A stretch of DNA of 64,000 bases from Pelagibius sp. Lineage in GTDB: Bacteria; Pseudomonadota; Alphaproteobacteria; Kiloniellales; Kiloniellaceae. The notes under the pieces were generated by a model. It did not search any database, was not told where the DNA came from, and worked only from the letters and a program-made list of their open reading frames with translations. This document shows, one piece after another, positions 16,845 to 27,242 of this stretch. The DNA is taken from contig JANQMC010000030.1 of NCBI GenBank assembly GCA_028280305.1, positions 33,451-97,450 on the forward strand, in the 5' to 3' direction. The position numbers were made by a program, and so were the translations under genes. Every line of letters starts with the position of its first letter. The first letter of the stretch is position 1.

Positions 16845-17543
16845 GTGGAAGAGGCACCCTCAAAGGACCTAAAGCCTCACTATCACGGGCATCGCGACCG
16901 CCTGCGTGATCGCCTGCTGGAACGCGGCGGCGACAGCCTTGCCGACCACGAGATCCTGGAATTCCTGCTGTTCGGCGCCAAGCCGCGCGGCGACACCAAG
17001 CCACTGGCCAAGGCGCTGCTGACCGCCTTCGGCAGCCTTTCGAAGGTGCTGACCGCCAACCCGGAGGCCCTGGCCAAAGTGCCGGGCATGGGCAAGGCCT
17101 CCATCGCCGCCCTGACGATCGTGCCGGAGGCCGCCGCCCGCCTGGCGCGCGAAGAAATGAACGAGGCGCCGGTCATCTCCGGCTGGGACAAGCTGCTGGA
17201 CTACTGCCGCATCACCATGGCCCACGAGCCGGTGGAACAGTTCCGCCTGCTGTTCCTAGACAAGCGCAACCGCGTCATCGCCGACGAGGTGCAGCAGCAG
17301 GGCACCATCGACCACACCCCAGTCTACACCCGCGAAGTGGTGAAGCGGGCCCTGGAGCTGGGCGCCGCCGCCCTGATCCTCGTGCACAATCATCCCTCCG
17401 GCGAACCCGAGCCCTCGCCCGCCGACATCGCCATGACCGAGGAACTGCGCGCCGCCGCCGACAAGCTGGGCATCGCCATCCACGACCATCTGGTCATCGG
17501 CCGCGCCGGCCACGCCAGTTTCCGGGCAATGGGTTTGCTGTAG
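16845..17543 (+). CDS. radC: RadC family JAB/JAMM protein
   Basis: 232 residues from a GTG start 31 nt after map. A helix-hairpin-helix-like segment (VPGMGKASI, ~79-87) precedes the JAMM metal motif with H181, H183 and D194 (HNHPSGEPEPSPAD). The name RadC comes from an E. coli DNA-repair assignment later shown to be a recG allele, so the cellular role is open; DNA processing is suggested by the HhH motif. Full length, no sign of damage. Confidence 0.93.
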   Translation: MEEAPSKDLKPHYHGHRDRLRDRLLERGGDSLADHEILEFLLFGAKPRGDTKPLAKALLTAFGSLSKVLTANPEALAKVPGMGKASIAALTIVPEAAARLAREEMNEAPVISGWDKLLDYCRITMAHEPVEQFRLLFLDKRNRVIADEVQQQGTIDHTPVYTREVVKRALELGAAALILVHNHPSGEPEPSPADIAMTEELRAAADKLGIAIHDHLVIGRAGHASFRAMGLL

Positions 17544-17599
17544 GGCCTGCGCGGCGCTATAAAGCAGGCCTCGCAGCACTGTCTTTCCTTTCCTTCCGC

Positions 17600-17622
17600 G
17601 GCCCCTTTCGGGGCCTGCTCTC
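17600..17622 (+). terminator. Possible terminator after radC
   Basis: GGCCCC (17600-17605) and GGGGCC (17610-17615) form a 6-bp stem with a 4-nt TTTC loop, followed by TGCTCTCGTT rather than a clean T-run. It lies in the radC-purB gap. A weak terminator at best. Confidence 0.3.
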
Positions 17623-17661
17623 GTTCAGGACCGGACGCCTCTTGTTTCAGGAAACCCTTGG

Positions 17662-18954
17662 ATGATCCCTCGCTACAGCCGACCCGAAATGACCGCCATC
17701 TGGGAACCGGAGAACAAGTTCCGCATCTGGTTCGAGATCGAGGCCCATGCCTGCGACGCCCAGGCCGAACTCGGCGTGATCCCCAAGGAAGCCGCCAAGG
17801 CGGTCTGGGAGCGCGGCGCCTTTGAGGTCGCGCGGATCGACGAGATCGAGCGCGAGACCAAGCACGACGTCATCGCCTTTCTGACCAACCTCGCCGAACA
17901 CGTCGGCGAGGAGGCGCGCTTCGTGCATCAGGGCATGACTTCCTCCGACGTGCTGGACACCTGTCTGGCCGTGCAGTTGACCCAGGCCGCCGACATCCTG
18001 CTGACCGATCTCGACCGCCTGTTGGCGGCGCTGAAAGAGCGTGCGCTGGAACACAAGAACTCGGTCTGCCTGGGCCGCAGTCACGGCATTCATGCGGAGC
18101 CGACCACCTTCGGCGTGAAGCTGGCCGGCCACTACGCCGCCTTCCAGCGCAACCGAAAGCGCCTCGAACAGGCGCGCGAGGAAATCGCCACCTGCGCCAT
18201 CTCCGGCGCCGTCGGCACCTTCGCCAACATCGACCCCTTCGTTGAGGTGCATGTCGCCGAAAAGCTGGGCCTGCAGGCCGAGCCGGTCTCCACCCAGGTG
18301 ATCCCCCGCGACCGTCACGCCGCTTTCTTTGCGACCCTGGGCGTAATCGCCGCCTCGATCGAAAACCTCGCCACCGAGATCCGTCACCTGCAGCGCACCG
18401 AGGTGCGCGAGGCCGAGGAGTTCTTTGCGCCGGGCCAGAAAGGCTCTTCGGCCATGCCCCACAAGCGCAACCCGATCCTGACCGAAAACCTCACCGGTCT
18501 CGCCCGCGTGGTCCGCGCCGCGGTGGTGCCGGCACTGGAGAACGTGACGCTCTGGCATGAGCGCGACATCTCCCACTCTTCGGTGGAACGGATGTTCGGG
18601 CCCGACGCGACGGTGACCCTCGACTTCGCCCTCAACCGGCTGGCCGGGGTGATCGAGAAGCTGCTGATCTATCCCGAAGCGATGCAGGAGAATCTGGATC
18701 AGCTCGGCGGGCTGGTCCATTCCCAGCGCGTCCTGCTGGCCCTCACCCAGGCCGGGATCAGCCGCGAGGATTCCTATCGCCTGGTCCAGCGCAACGCGAT
18801 GAAGGTCTGGGCCGGCAAGGGCGATTTCCTGGAACTGCTGAAGGCGGACCCGGAGGTGTCAGGCAGGATCGACGAAGCGGCCCTGGCCGCCTGCTTCGAC
18901 CCGGCCTATCACACCAAGCACGTGGATACGATTTTCAAGCGGGTCTTCGGTTGA
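17662..18954 (+). CDS. purB: Adenylosuccinate lyase
   Basis: Catalyses two purine steps, SAICAR to AICAR and adenylosuccinate to AMP, releasing fumarate. 430 residues, the short bacterial form. The fumarase/aspartase superfamily signature SSAMPHKRNP is at ~262-271, with the flexible-loop serine in it; TSSDVLDT (~93) and SHGIHAEP (~140) are the other two active-site segments. It starts the local purine cluster; the next purine gene on this strand is purC, with the minus-strand zeta inhibitor between. Confidence 0.97.
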   Translation: MIPRYSRPEMTAIWEPENKFRIWFEIEAHACDAQAELGVIPKEAAKAVWERGAFEVARIDEIERETKHDVIAFLTNLAEHVGEEARFVHQGMTSSDVLDTCLAVQLTQAADILLTDLDRLLAALKERALEHKNSVCLGRSHGIHAEPTTFGVKLAGHYAAFQRNRKRLEQAREEIATCAISGAVGTFANIDPFVEVHVAEKLGLQAEPVSTQVIPRDRHAAFFATLGVIAASIENLATEIRHLQRTEVREAEEFFAPGQKGSSAMPHKRNPILTENLTGLARVVRAAVVPALENVTLWHERDISHSSVERMFGPDATVTLDFALNRLAGVIEKLLIYPEAMQENLDQLGGLVHSQRVLLALTQAGISREDSYRLVQRNAMKVWAGKGDFLELLKADPEVSGRIDEAALAACFDPAYHTKHVDTIFKRVFG

Positions 18955-18979
18955 GCCGGAAACTGCAGAGGCTTGGCCT

Positions 18980-19303
18980 CTACTCCTCCATGATCTGCTT
19001 CTTGGCCTCGACCATCAGTTCTTCCATGCGCGTGCGCAGGCGGTGCTCGGTGAAATCGACGCCCTTGGCTTCCAGATCGCCCATGACCTTGCGCACCACA
19101 TCGTCGGGGCCCGGTTCGTCGAGGTCGGAAGCCACCACGTCCTTGGCGTAGGCATCCACCGCATCGCCTTCGAGGTCGAGCAGTTCGGTCGCGAGCCACT
19201 GGCCCAGGAGCTTGTTGCGCCGCACCTCGGTGCGGAACTGCAAATCCTGGTCGTGCTTGAATTTGTCCTCGAAAGCCTTTTCGCGCTCGCTGAATGTACT
19301 CAT
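18980..19303 (-). CDS. ATPase inhibitor zeta subunit (DUF1476)
   Basis: 107 residues starting at MSTFSEREKAFEDKF; the frame continues upstream but lacks similarity there. This all-helical family in alphaproteobacteria is the zeta subunit that blocks ATP hydrolysis by the F1Fo-ATPase through its N-terminal segment, as shown in Paracoccus. The N-terminal FEDKFKHDQ, the central RRNKLLGQWLA and the Ser/Asp loop before DVVRKVMGDL are typical. It lies far from any ATP synthase gene, between purB and purC, which is a common position for this family. Inverted repeats lie upstream at 19388-19430. Confidence 0.9.
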   Translation of the reverse strand: MSTFSEREKAFEDKFKHDQDLQFRTEVRRNKLLGQWLATELLDLEGDAVDAYAKDVVASDLDEPGPDDVVRKVMGDLEAKGVDFTEHRLRTRMEELMVEAKKQIMEE

Positions 19304-19387
19304 CGGACCTTTTGTCTCCCGGAAGGGTCTCTGCGTTCTTAACAGGTGGCGGTTCTCTATCGCTGCGTCAAGCCGTAGCGTCCAGTG

Positions 19388-19430
19388 ATAGGCGAAGCCT
19401 ATAAGGCAGCCCGTCATAGGCGAATCCTAT
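19388..19430. promoter_or_regulatory. Paired ATAGG(C) inverted repeats between zeta and NRDE genes
   Basis: ATAGGC-GAA-GCCTAT at 19388-19402 is a perfect dyad, and ATAGG-CGAAT-CCTAT at 19416-19430 is a related one. Their centres are 28 bp apart. They lie 85-127 nt upstream of the zeta inhibitor start and ~140 nt upstream of the divergent NRDE gene. They could be a paired operator or two small hairpins in a leader. Confidence 0.45.
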
Positions 19431-19565
19431 AAGAGAGTTATAGCCAGCTTCGCCGCCGGTTGAAACCGCTTGCTGTCGGGGGCCGGCCTGTGGGAAAGGG
19501 GGAGACGGCGGGTCGGCCCGCCGCCGCAACCGACCGGAAAACCTGCCGCCCGGAAACTCGCCGCT

Positions 19566-20354
19566 ATGTGTACGCTCATTCTTCTGCGCCGCCCGGGCCA
19601 AGCCTGGCCTCTGCTGCTCGCCGCCAACCGGGACGAAATGATCGACCGGCCCTGGGCCGCCCCCGGGCGTCACTGGGCCGACCGGCCGGAAACCCTCGCC
19701 GGCCTCGACCGCACCGCCGAGGGCTCTTGGTTGGGGATCAACGACCACGGAGTGGTGGCGGCGATCCTGAACCGCCAGGGCAGCCTGGGCCCGGCCGCCG
19801 ACAAACGCAGCCGCGGCGAGTTGGTGCTGGAGGCTCTCGACCATGCCGACGCCGCCGTCGCCGCCGAGGCTTTGGCCGACCTCAACCCCGCCGCCTACCG
19901 CAGCTTCAATCTGGTGGTCGCCGACAACCGCGACGCCTATTGGATCAAGAACCCGGGCGGCCCCGAAGCCCGGGTCATGGAGGTCCGACCCATTGCTGAG
20001 GGACTTTCCATGATGACGGCCTACGACCTGAACGACCTTGCGAGCCCCCGGACCCGGCGCCATTTGGAAGACCTTCGAGCCGCCGGTGTACCGGATCCGG
20101 ATAGAGGCGACTGGCGGGCCTGGCAGGCGATCATGGCCCGCAGCGCCGCCGGAGATCCCGACGCACCGCCGGAGGCCGCGATGACCGTCGACCTCGGCGG
20201 CTTTCAGACCGTGTCCTCCTCTCTCATCGCCCTGCCCGCCGCGCCGCTGGCGCCGGGCGAGGAACCGCCCGACCCGGTCTGGCTGTTCGCCCCGGGGCGC
20301 CCCGATCAGCACCTCTACCAGCCGGTCAATCTGGCTGCGGCGGGGACCATCTGA
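19566..20354 (+). CDS. NRDE (TANGO2-like) family protein
   Basis: 262 residues from the ATG at 19566, where MCTLILL gives the conserved Cys2; the upstream in-frame extension is Pro/Arg-rich and not family-like. The name motif NRDE is at residues 21-24, followed by RPW and SWLGIN. Cys2 and the fold suggest an N-terminal nucleophile hydrolase type, but the activity is not established for bacterial members; eukaryotic TANGO2 has been tied to haem or lipid handling. Cytoplasmic. A single plus-strand gene between divergent and downstream purine genes. Confidence 0.88.
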   Translation: MCTLILLRRPGQAWPLLLAANRDEMIDRPWAAPGRHWADRPETLAGLDRTAEGSWLGINDHGVVAAILNRQGSLGPAADKRSRGELVLEALDHADAAVAAEALADLNPAAYRSFNLVVADNRDAYWIKNPGGPEARVMEVRPIAEGLSMMTAYDLNDLASPRTRRHLEDLRAAGVPDPDRGDWRAWQAIMARSAAGDPDAPPEAAMTVDLGGFQTVSSSLIALPAAPLAPGEEPPDPVWLFAPGRPDQHLYQPVNLAAAGTI

Positions 20355-20440
20355 GCCCGGGAAACCGCCTGCGCGGATTAACCGCCGCACATTAATTGGG
20401 GACGCGAATCCGAGGCGGCGCAAGGCCCCCCGGGGGACGA

Positions 20441-20469
20441 TTGTTTTGCCCCCCTCCACCTGCTATATG
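20441..20469 (+). promoter_or_regulatory. Possible sigma-70 type promoter for purC
   Basis: TTGTTT (20441-20446) and TATATG (20464-20469) with a 17-nt spacer, about 100 nt upstream of purC. Each box matches consensus only partly. A small hairpin (TAGGAT-CAAC-ATCCTA, 20538-20553) lies 17 nt before the purC ATG and would be in the leader. Confidence 0.35.
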
Positions 20470-20570
20470 ACTGGCCCCTTTCGAGGGGGCGGGACGGGTC
20501 GGCAGAGGTGACCGGCAGGCCATCCAAATCCAACAATTAGGATCAACATCCTAGACAATGGGTGCCAACG

Positions 20571-21332
20571 ATGCGACGCAGACAGATCTACGAAGGTAAG
20601 GCCAAGATCATCTACGAGGGCCCGGAGCCGGGCACCGTCGTGCAGTACTTCAAGGACGATGCGACCGCCTTCAACAATCAGAAGAAGGGCACCATCACCG
20701 GCAAGGGGGTGCTGAACAACCGCATCTCCGAATACCTGATGACGCGGCTTGAAAGCATCGGCATTCCGACCCATTTCGTGCGCCGCCTGAACATGCGCGA
20801 GCAGTTGGTCCGCGAGGCCGAGATCATCCCCATCGAGGTGGTGGTCCGCAACATCGCCGCCGGCACCCTGGTGAAGCGCCTGGGGCTGGAGGAAGGCGCC
20901 CGTCTGCCGCGCTGCGTCGTCGAGTACTATTACAAGAACGACGAACTGGGCGACCCCCTGGTGTCGGAGGAGCACATCACCGCCTTCGGCTGGGCCAACA
21001 CCCAGGACCTCGACGAGATGCTGCAGTACGCCCTCCGGATCAATGATTTCCTCTGTGGGCTGTTCCTTGGCGTCGGCCTGAAGCTGGTCGACTTCAAGCT
21101 GGAGTTCGGCCGCCTCTGGGAAGACGAGGAAATGCGCATCGTGCTGGCCGATGAGATCAGCCCGGACTCCTGCCGCCTCTGGGATGTGGCCACCGACGAG
21201 AAGCTCGACAAGGATCGCTTTCGCCGCGACCTCGGCGGCGTCGAGGAGGCCTATCAGGAGGTCGCCCGCCGTCTCGGCGTGCTGCCGGAAGCCGGTCCGA
21301 TCGACATCAAGGGCCCCCGCCTGATGCAGTGA
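20571..21332 (+). CDS. purC: SAICAR synthetase
   Basis: Phosphoribosylaminoimidazole-succinocarboxamide synthase, the ATP-dependent condensation of CAIR with aspartate. 253 residues from the ATG at 20571 ([12 protein letters not shown]); a GTG nine bases upstream is an alternative. Family segments are [11 protein letters not shown], the DDATAFN loop and [15 protein letters not shown] (~83-97), and SPDSCRLWD near the C-terminus. It follows purB and precedes purS-purQ-purL, but three unrelated genes lie between purC and purS. Confidence 0.96.
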   Translation: MRRRQIYEGKAKIIYEGPEPGTVVQYFKDDATAFNNQKKGTITGKGVLNNRISEYLMTRLESIGIPTHFVRRLNMREQLVREAEIIPIEVVVRNIAAGTLVKRLGLEEGARLPRCVVEYYYKNDELGDPLVSEEHITAFGWANTQDLDEMLQYALRINDFLCGLFLGVGLKLVDFKLEFGRLWEDEEMRIVLADEISPDSCRLWDVATDEKLDKDRFRRDLGGVEEAYQEVARRLGVLPEAGPIDIKGPRLMQ

Positions 21333-21358
21333 GGCCTGCGGCGTCAGCCGTCACCAAC

Positions 21359-21375
21359 TGACAATCCAGTTGTCA
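21359..21375. promoter_or_regulatory. MarR operator 1 (TGACAA-N5-TTGTCA)
   Basis: TGACAATCCAGTTGTCA is a perfect 6-bp inverted repeat with a 5-nt spacer, 30 nt before the marR-type start. It shares half-sites and spacing with the two sites between the regulator and the methyltransferase gene, so it is probably the autoregulation site. Confidence 0.75.
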
Positions 21376-21404
21376 TGTTCCGGCAGCCTTGCTAGGCCTG
21401 CGGG

Positions 21405-21899
21405 ATGATCAAAACTTCATCCGGAACCTCAAGACGGCGCCGCCCTTCGGCCGAGACCCGGGCCGTTTTCGATCTGCTCCTGGCGATCGTCAGCACGGCC
21501 CATAAACTGCGCGCCGTCGGTCAACGCAACGGCAGCGTCACTGCCTGGGGTGGCGGTCTCTGGGGCCTGCTCCACAGTCTCGAGACGGGCGGACCGCAGA
21601 CCGTGCCGCAATTGGCCCGGGCCCGCCCGGTAGCACGTCAGCACATCCAAAAGCTGGCCGACGAAATGGCGGCGGAAGGCCTCGTTGCCTTTGTCGAAAA
21701 CCCGGCCCACAAGCGCTCCCGCCTGCTTGAAGTGACGCCACAGGGAGAAGCCGTTTATCTTGAGATTACGAATGAACTGATGGCGCTCTGCGGCGACTTC
21801 TCCGCCGGACAAGACCTCCATGACTTGGAATTAAGTATAAGCACTATCAATGATTTGAAAGACAATCTTTCCGCACTACTCGATGATGAGAATATCTGA
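21405..21899 (+). CDS. MarR family transcriptional regulator
   Basis: 164 residues, normal for the family. A basic N-terminal tail (SSGTSRRRRPS) leads into a dimerisation helix (~18-40) and a winged helix-turn-helix (~45-110): TVPQLARARPVARQHIQKLAD is the recognition region, and VENPAHKRSRLLEVTPQGE is the wing. The C-terminal helix (~135-164) is acidic. Three TGACAA-N5-TTGTCA sites flank it, one before and two after, and these are the strongest evidence of its targets: itself and the downstream methyltransferase-like gene. The effector is unknown. Not a purine gene despite its location. Confidence 0.9.
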   Translation: MIKTSSGTSRRRRPSAETRAVFDLLLAIVSTAHKLRAVGQRNGSVTAWGGGLWGLLHSLETGGPQTVPQLARARPVARQHIQKLADEMAAEGLVAFVENPAHKRSRLLEVTPQGEAVYLEITNELMALCGDFSAGQDLHDLELSISTINDLKDNLSALLDDENI

Positions 21900-21921
21900 G
21901 AAGCGAGACTGTAGGCGACCC

Positions 21922-21946
21922 AAATTGACAATTTAATTGTCAATTT
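21922..21946. promoter_or_regulatory. MarR operator 2 (10-bp arms)
   Basis: AAATTGACAA (21922-21931) and TTGTCAATTT (21937-21946) form a perfect 10-bp inverted repeat around a 5-nt spacer. It is the longest of the three sites, 90 nt before the ICMT-like gene, and probably the strongest. Confidence 0.75.
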
Positions 21947-21959
21947 TTAGGATACTGCA

Positions 21960-21976
21960 CGACAACTAGATTGTCA
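21960..21976. promoter_or_regulatory. MarR operator 3
   Basis: CGACAACTAGATTGTCA: GACAA and TTGTC arms with the same 5-nt spacer, one mismatch from the operator 1 half-site. Its centre is 34 bp from that of operator 2, which is about three helical turns and compatible with cooperative binding. Confidence 0.65.
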
Positions 21977-21991
21977 AAAAGAGGTGAGCTC

Positions 21992-22039
21992 ATGTCTTGG
22001 ATGAAACGATCTGATCACCGCTGCAGGGCGGGCCGGTGA
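21992..22039 (+). CDS. 15-codon leader ORF overlapping the ICMT-like start
   Basis: ATG at 21992 follows a GAGGTGAG site and reads MSWMKRSDHRCRAGR, then TGA. Its stop overlaps the GTG start of the next gene (GTGA), the layout of translational coupling. It may be a real leader peptide that delivers ribosomes to a gene with no clear site of its own, or chance. Its peptide resembles nothing I know. Confidence 0.45.
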   Translation: MSWMKRSDHRCRAGR

Positions 22040-22518
22040 GCGGCGGAGAGGAAGAGGATCACGCCGGAGTCATCGCCCATCCGCCGGTGCTCTATCTCGG
22101 CTTTCTGCTGGCCGGCCTGGCTGCCGACTGGGCCTTCGGACTGCCGTCCCTGACATCTCTCTCCGGCATCTCCGGTATCCTTCCAGCCGCGGTTCTGGGC
22201 GCCGCGGGTTTCGCCTTGTTATTCGCGGCAGCCTGGCACTTCGTCAAAGCGGGCACCAACATTCCGACCCACCGCCCCTCCACGGCATTGGTGACCCAGG
22301 GGCTCTACCGCTTCAGCCGCAATCCGATCTATCTCGGCCTTACCCTCATCTATCTCGCCCTGGTGCTGGGGCTCGGCAGCCTGGCGGCGCTGGCCCTTTT
22401 ACCGGCGCTCCTGGCCGTTATGGAGATCGGGGTGATCCGGCGCGAGGAACGCTACCTGGAGGGGAAGTTCGGCGAAGCCTACAGGGCCTACAAACAAAGG
22501 GTACGGCGTTGGCTCTAG
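22036..22518 (+). CDS. Isoprenylcysteine methyltransferase-like membrane protein
   Basis: 160 residues from a GTG start. Four hydrophobic segments (~15-35, 38-62, 95-112 and 115-135) surround the ICMT/PEMT signature: RPSTALVTQGLYRFSRNPIYLG (split here between ~85 and ~107), followed by the late EERYLEGKFGEAYRAYKQRV segment that binds S-adenosylmethionine in the family. It is an integral inner-membrane methyltransferase; the substrate is unknown. Three MarR-type operators, two directly upstream, suggest repression by the neighbouring regulator. Confidence 0.88.
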   Translation: MSGGEEEDHAGVIAHPPVLYLGFLLAGLAADWAFGLPSLTSLSGISGILPAAVLGAAGFALLFAAAWHFVKAGTNIPTHRPSTALVTQGLYRFSRNPIYLGLTLIYLALVLGLGSLAALALLPALLAVMEIGVIRREERYLEGKFGEAYRAYKQRVRRWL

Positions 22519-22578
22519 CCTGACGGGGCTATAGGATGGGCTTCGTCATCACCTTTGCCGGATTCGAAGGAGGCAACG

Positions 22579-23139
22579 ATGCGCTTCAGGTTCCCGACCG
22601 TTTTGACTGTTCTGACGATCGCTTTCGCTGTTCTGGTGTTTCAGGACAGCGCTGCCAGGGCAGAGAAAGCGGCGACCATCGAAAAGAACTCCCGCACGGC
22701 CCTGGAGCAGTTGAACCAGACCTCGGAAGCGGCCAAGCGGCTGGCCGAGGACGCCGCCGCCATCCTGGTGTTTCCCAAGATCGTCAAGGGCGGCCTGATC
22801 ATCGGCGGCCAGTATGGCGAGGGTGCCCTCATGCAGGCGGACGCCGTCGCCGGCTATTACAGCACCGCCTCGGCCTCCTTCGGGCTGCAGGCCGGTTTGC
22901 AAACCTTCGGCTACGCCATCTACTTCCTCAAAGAAGACAGCCTCAGCTACCTGGACAACAGCGACGGCTGGGAGATCGGAACCGCCCCCAATGTTGTGGT
23001 GGTCGACAAGGGCGCCGGGGCATCGCTGACCACGACCTCGGGGCGCGGCGACATCTATGTCTTCTTCTTCGACCAGAAGGGCCTCATGGCGGGCGTTACG
23101 ATCGAGGGTACCAAGATCACCACGATCAACCCGGAATAG
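22579..23139 (+). CDS. Exported SYLF (YSC84-like) domain protein
   Basis: 186 residues from an ATG with a GGAGG site; an ATG-like start 24 nt upstream is less likely. A signal peptide of ~28 residues (ending ARAE) precedes an all-secreted SYLF/YSC84 domain: AKRLAEDAAAILVFPKIVKGG, GGQYGEGAL, ASFGLQAGLQTFGYAIYFL and AGVTIEGTKI blocks in family order. SYLF domains bind phosphoinositides in eukaryotes, and bacterial members are periplasmic or membrane-associated with no defined role. The third gene of the insert between purC and purS. Confidence 0.88.
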   Translation: MRFRFPTVLTVLTIAFAVLVFQDSAARAEKAATIEKNSRTALEQLNQTSEAAKRLAEDAAAILVFPKIVKGGLIIGGQYGEGALMQADAVAGYYSTASASFGLQAGLQTFGYAIYFLKEDSLSYLDNSDGWEIGTAPNVVVVDKGAGASLTTTSGRGDIYVFFFDQKGLMAGVTIEGTKITTINPE

Positions 23140-23245
23140 ACTGCAAAAGCAGGCCCGCCCGATGCTCCCGCCGCTTGTCACAGGAGGTCGGCGCAGCTAA
23201 GTTCCGGCCAGATTTCATCCACCCGCGAGTCGGAGCGACCTGCCC

Positions 23246-23488
23246 ATGAAGGCCCGCGTTCATGTTACCCTCAAAAACGGCGTTCTTGACCCTCAGGGCA
23301 AGGCCATCCAGCAGGCCCTCGGCGCCCTCGGCTTCGGTGGCGTCGACGACGTCCGCCAGGGCAAGGTGATCGAGTTCTCCTTGCAGGAAGCCGACCCGGC
23401 CAAGGCCCGCGCCGACGTCGAGGCCATGTGCCAGAAGCTGCTGGCCAACACGGTGATCGAAAACTACGCCATCGAGCTGGACGCCTGA
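23246..23488 (+). CDS. purS: FGAM synthase subunit PurS
   Basis: 80 residues, standard size. PurS bridges the glutaminase PurQ and the synthase PurL in the three-part FGAM synthase of purine step 4. The KARVHVTLKNGVLDPQGKAI start and the GKVIEF and IENYAIEL strands are typical. It lies 48 nt before purQ in an evident operon. Confidence 0.95.
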   Translation: MKARVHVTLKNGVLDPQGKAIQQALGALGFGGVDDVRQGKVIEFSLQEADPAKARADVEAMCQKLLANTVIENYAIELDA

Positions 23489-23536
23489 TCCGGGCCTGAC
23501 GGCAGAAATGCCCCTTGCAACCTTGGGAGAACGCCC

Positions 23537-24222
23537 ATGAAAGCCGCGGTGATCGTCTTTCCGGGATCGAACTGCGACCGCGATGTGCAGGTCGCCCTCA
23601 GAAAGGCCATGGGGCAGGAGCCGCTGATGGTCTGGCACAAGGAGACGGACTTCGATGCCGTCGACCTGATCGTACTGCCCGGCGGTTTCTCTTATGGCGA
23701 CTATCTGCGCTGCGGCGCCATCGCGGCGAACTCGCCGGTTATGAACGAAGTGATCAGGCGCGCCGGCAAGGGCGTCGCGGTCCTGGGCATCTGCAACGGC
23801 TTTCAGATGCTGACGGAAACCGGTCTGGTGCCCGGCACCCTGATGCGCAACGCCGACCTGCGCTATATCTGCCGCGACGTCGACATCAAGGTGGAGACGA
23901 GTCAGAGCCTGTTCACGGCCAAGTATGAACAGGACCAGGCAATCCGCATTCCCGTCGCCCATCATGACGGCAATTATTTCGCCGACGACGATACTCTCGC
24001 AGCCCTGGAAGACCGGGGCCAGGTCGCTTTCCGCTACTGCGATGCCAAGGGAAACGTGACCCCCGAGGCCAACCCCAACGGCTCTCAGCGCAACATCGCC
24101 GGGGTCTACAACGAAACCAAGACGGTGCTGGGGCTGATGCCCCACCCGGAGCGGCTGGCCGACCCCAAGCTGGGCGGCAGCGACGGCAAGCCTTTCTTTG
24201 ACGGCCTCGTGGAGGCGCTGTC

Positions 24223-24226
<4 letters not shown>
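23537..24226 (+). CDS. purQ: FGAM synthase glutaminase subunit PurQ
   Basis: 229 residues, a class I glutamine amidotransferase supplying ammonia to PurL. Catalytic C86 (LGICNGFQ), H203 and E205 (MPHPERL) are all present; the N-terminal FPGSNCDRD loop is family-specific. Its stop overlaps the purL GTG start by 4 nt (GTGA), so the two are translationally coupled. Confidence 0.97.
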
Positions 24227-26433
<2,207 letters not shown>

Positions 26434-26517
26434 GCACCGCTGCTGGCGCAAAAGAAGAGCTGGCACGAGAAAACAGAAAGAAATCCCAAGGATGGGATCA
26501 GGGGAAGGATCTGACGC

Positions 26518-26757
26518 ATGCCGATGAATCCGGCGGAAATTGAGGGCATGATCAAGTCGGCGATGCCGGATGCCGAGGTCCGCATCGAAGACCTTCGGGG
26601 CGATGGCGATCACTATGCCGCCTATGTCGTCTCCGCAGCCTTTGAGGGCAAGTCCCGGGTTCAGCAGCATCAGATGGTTTACGAAGCCCTGCAGGGCCGC
26701 ATGGGCAACGAGTTACATGCGCTGGCACTGCAAACCTCGACGCCGCCGGAGGCTTAA
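26518..26757 (+). CDS. BolA family protein
   Basis: 79 residues. The KH-like fold residues GDHYAAYVVS and the invariant His in KSRVQQHQMVYEAL (~residue 51) are present. BolA proteins bind [2Fe-2S] clusters together with CGFS glutaredoxins; the next gene is exactly such a glutaredoxin, 72 nt downstream, which fits the conserved pairing. It is more like the short IbaG-type proteins than E. coli BolA. Confidence 0.93.
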   Translation: MPMNPAEIEGMIKSAMPDAEVRIEDLRGDGDHYAAYVVSAAFEGKSRVQQHQMVYEALQGRMGNELHALALQTSTPPEA

Positions 26758-26829
26758 CCGCCTATAAGCGCCGCCGAGGCCGCAGACAGCTACAGCGCCA
26801 AACTGCAATCGCAACAAGGAGTGAGGGTT

Positions 26830-27168
26830 ATGGACGAAACCGTAGCCGCGAGGATCAAGCAGGAGATCGATGACAGCGAAGTCGTGCTGTTCATGAAGGG
26901 TACGCCGGTGTTCCCGCAGTGCGGTTTTTCCGCCGCCGTGGTGCAGATCCTGTCGCATCTGAACGTGAAGTTCAAAGGCGTCGACGTGCTGCAGGACCCG
27001 GGCATCCGCCAGGGCATCAAGGACTTCGGCAACTGGCCGACCATCCCCCAGCTCTACGTGAAGGGGGAGTTCGTCGGCGGCTGCGACATCATCCGTGAAA
27101 TGTTCCAGACCGGCGAACTCGCCGAGTTCCTGAACACCAACGGCGTCAACGCCAAACCGGCCGCCTGA
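26830..27168 (+). CDS. grxD: Monothiol glutaredoxin, CGFS type
   Basis: 112 residues from the ATG at 26830, spaced well from AAGGAG; a GTG nine bases upstream is the alternative. The CGFS active site is at residues 31-34, with KGTP before it and WPTIPQLYVKGEFVGGCDI for glutathione binding. It carries and transfers [2Fe-2S] clusters, with BolA as partner. A strong terminator follows. Confidence 0.96.
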   Translation: MDETVAARIKQEIDDSEVVLFMKGTPVFPQCGFSAAVVQILSHLNVKFKGVDVLQDPGIRQGIKDFGNWPTIPQLYVKGEFVGGCDIIREMFQTGELAEFLNTNGVNAKPAA

Positions 27169-27194
27169 CCGCCGGAAGCAACCGTGAACAAGAT

Positions 27195-27231
27195 GAGCCG
27201 CTCCGAAGACCTCGGGGCGGCTCTTTCTTTT
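27195..27231 (+). terminator. Terminator after grxD
   Basis: GAGCCGCTCCG (27195-27205) pairs with CGGGGCGGCTC (27213-27223) with one mismatch. TTTCTTTT follows. It ends the purS-grxD run and separates it from the convergent protease gene. Confidence 0.9.
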
Positions 27232-27242
27232 CTGCGCGAACC

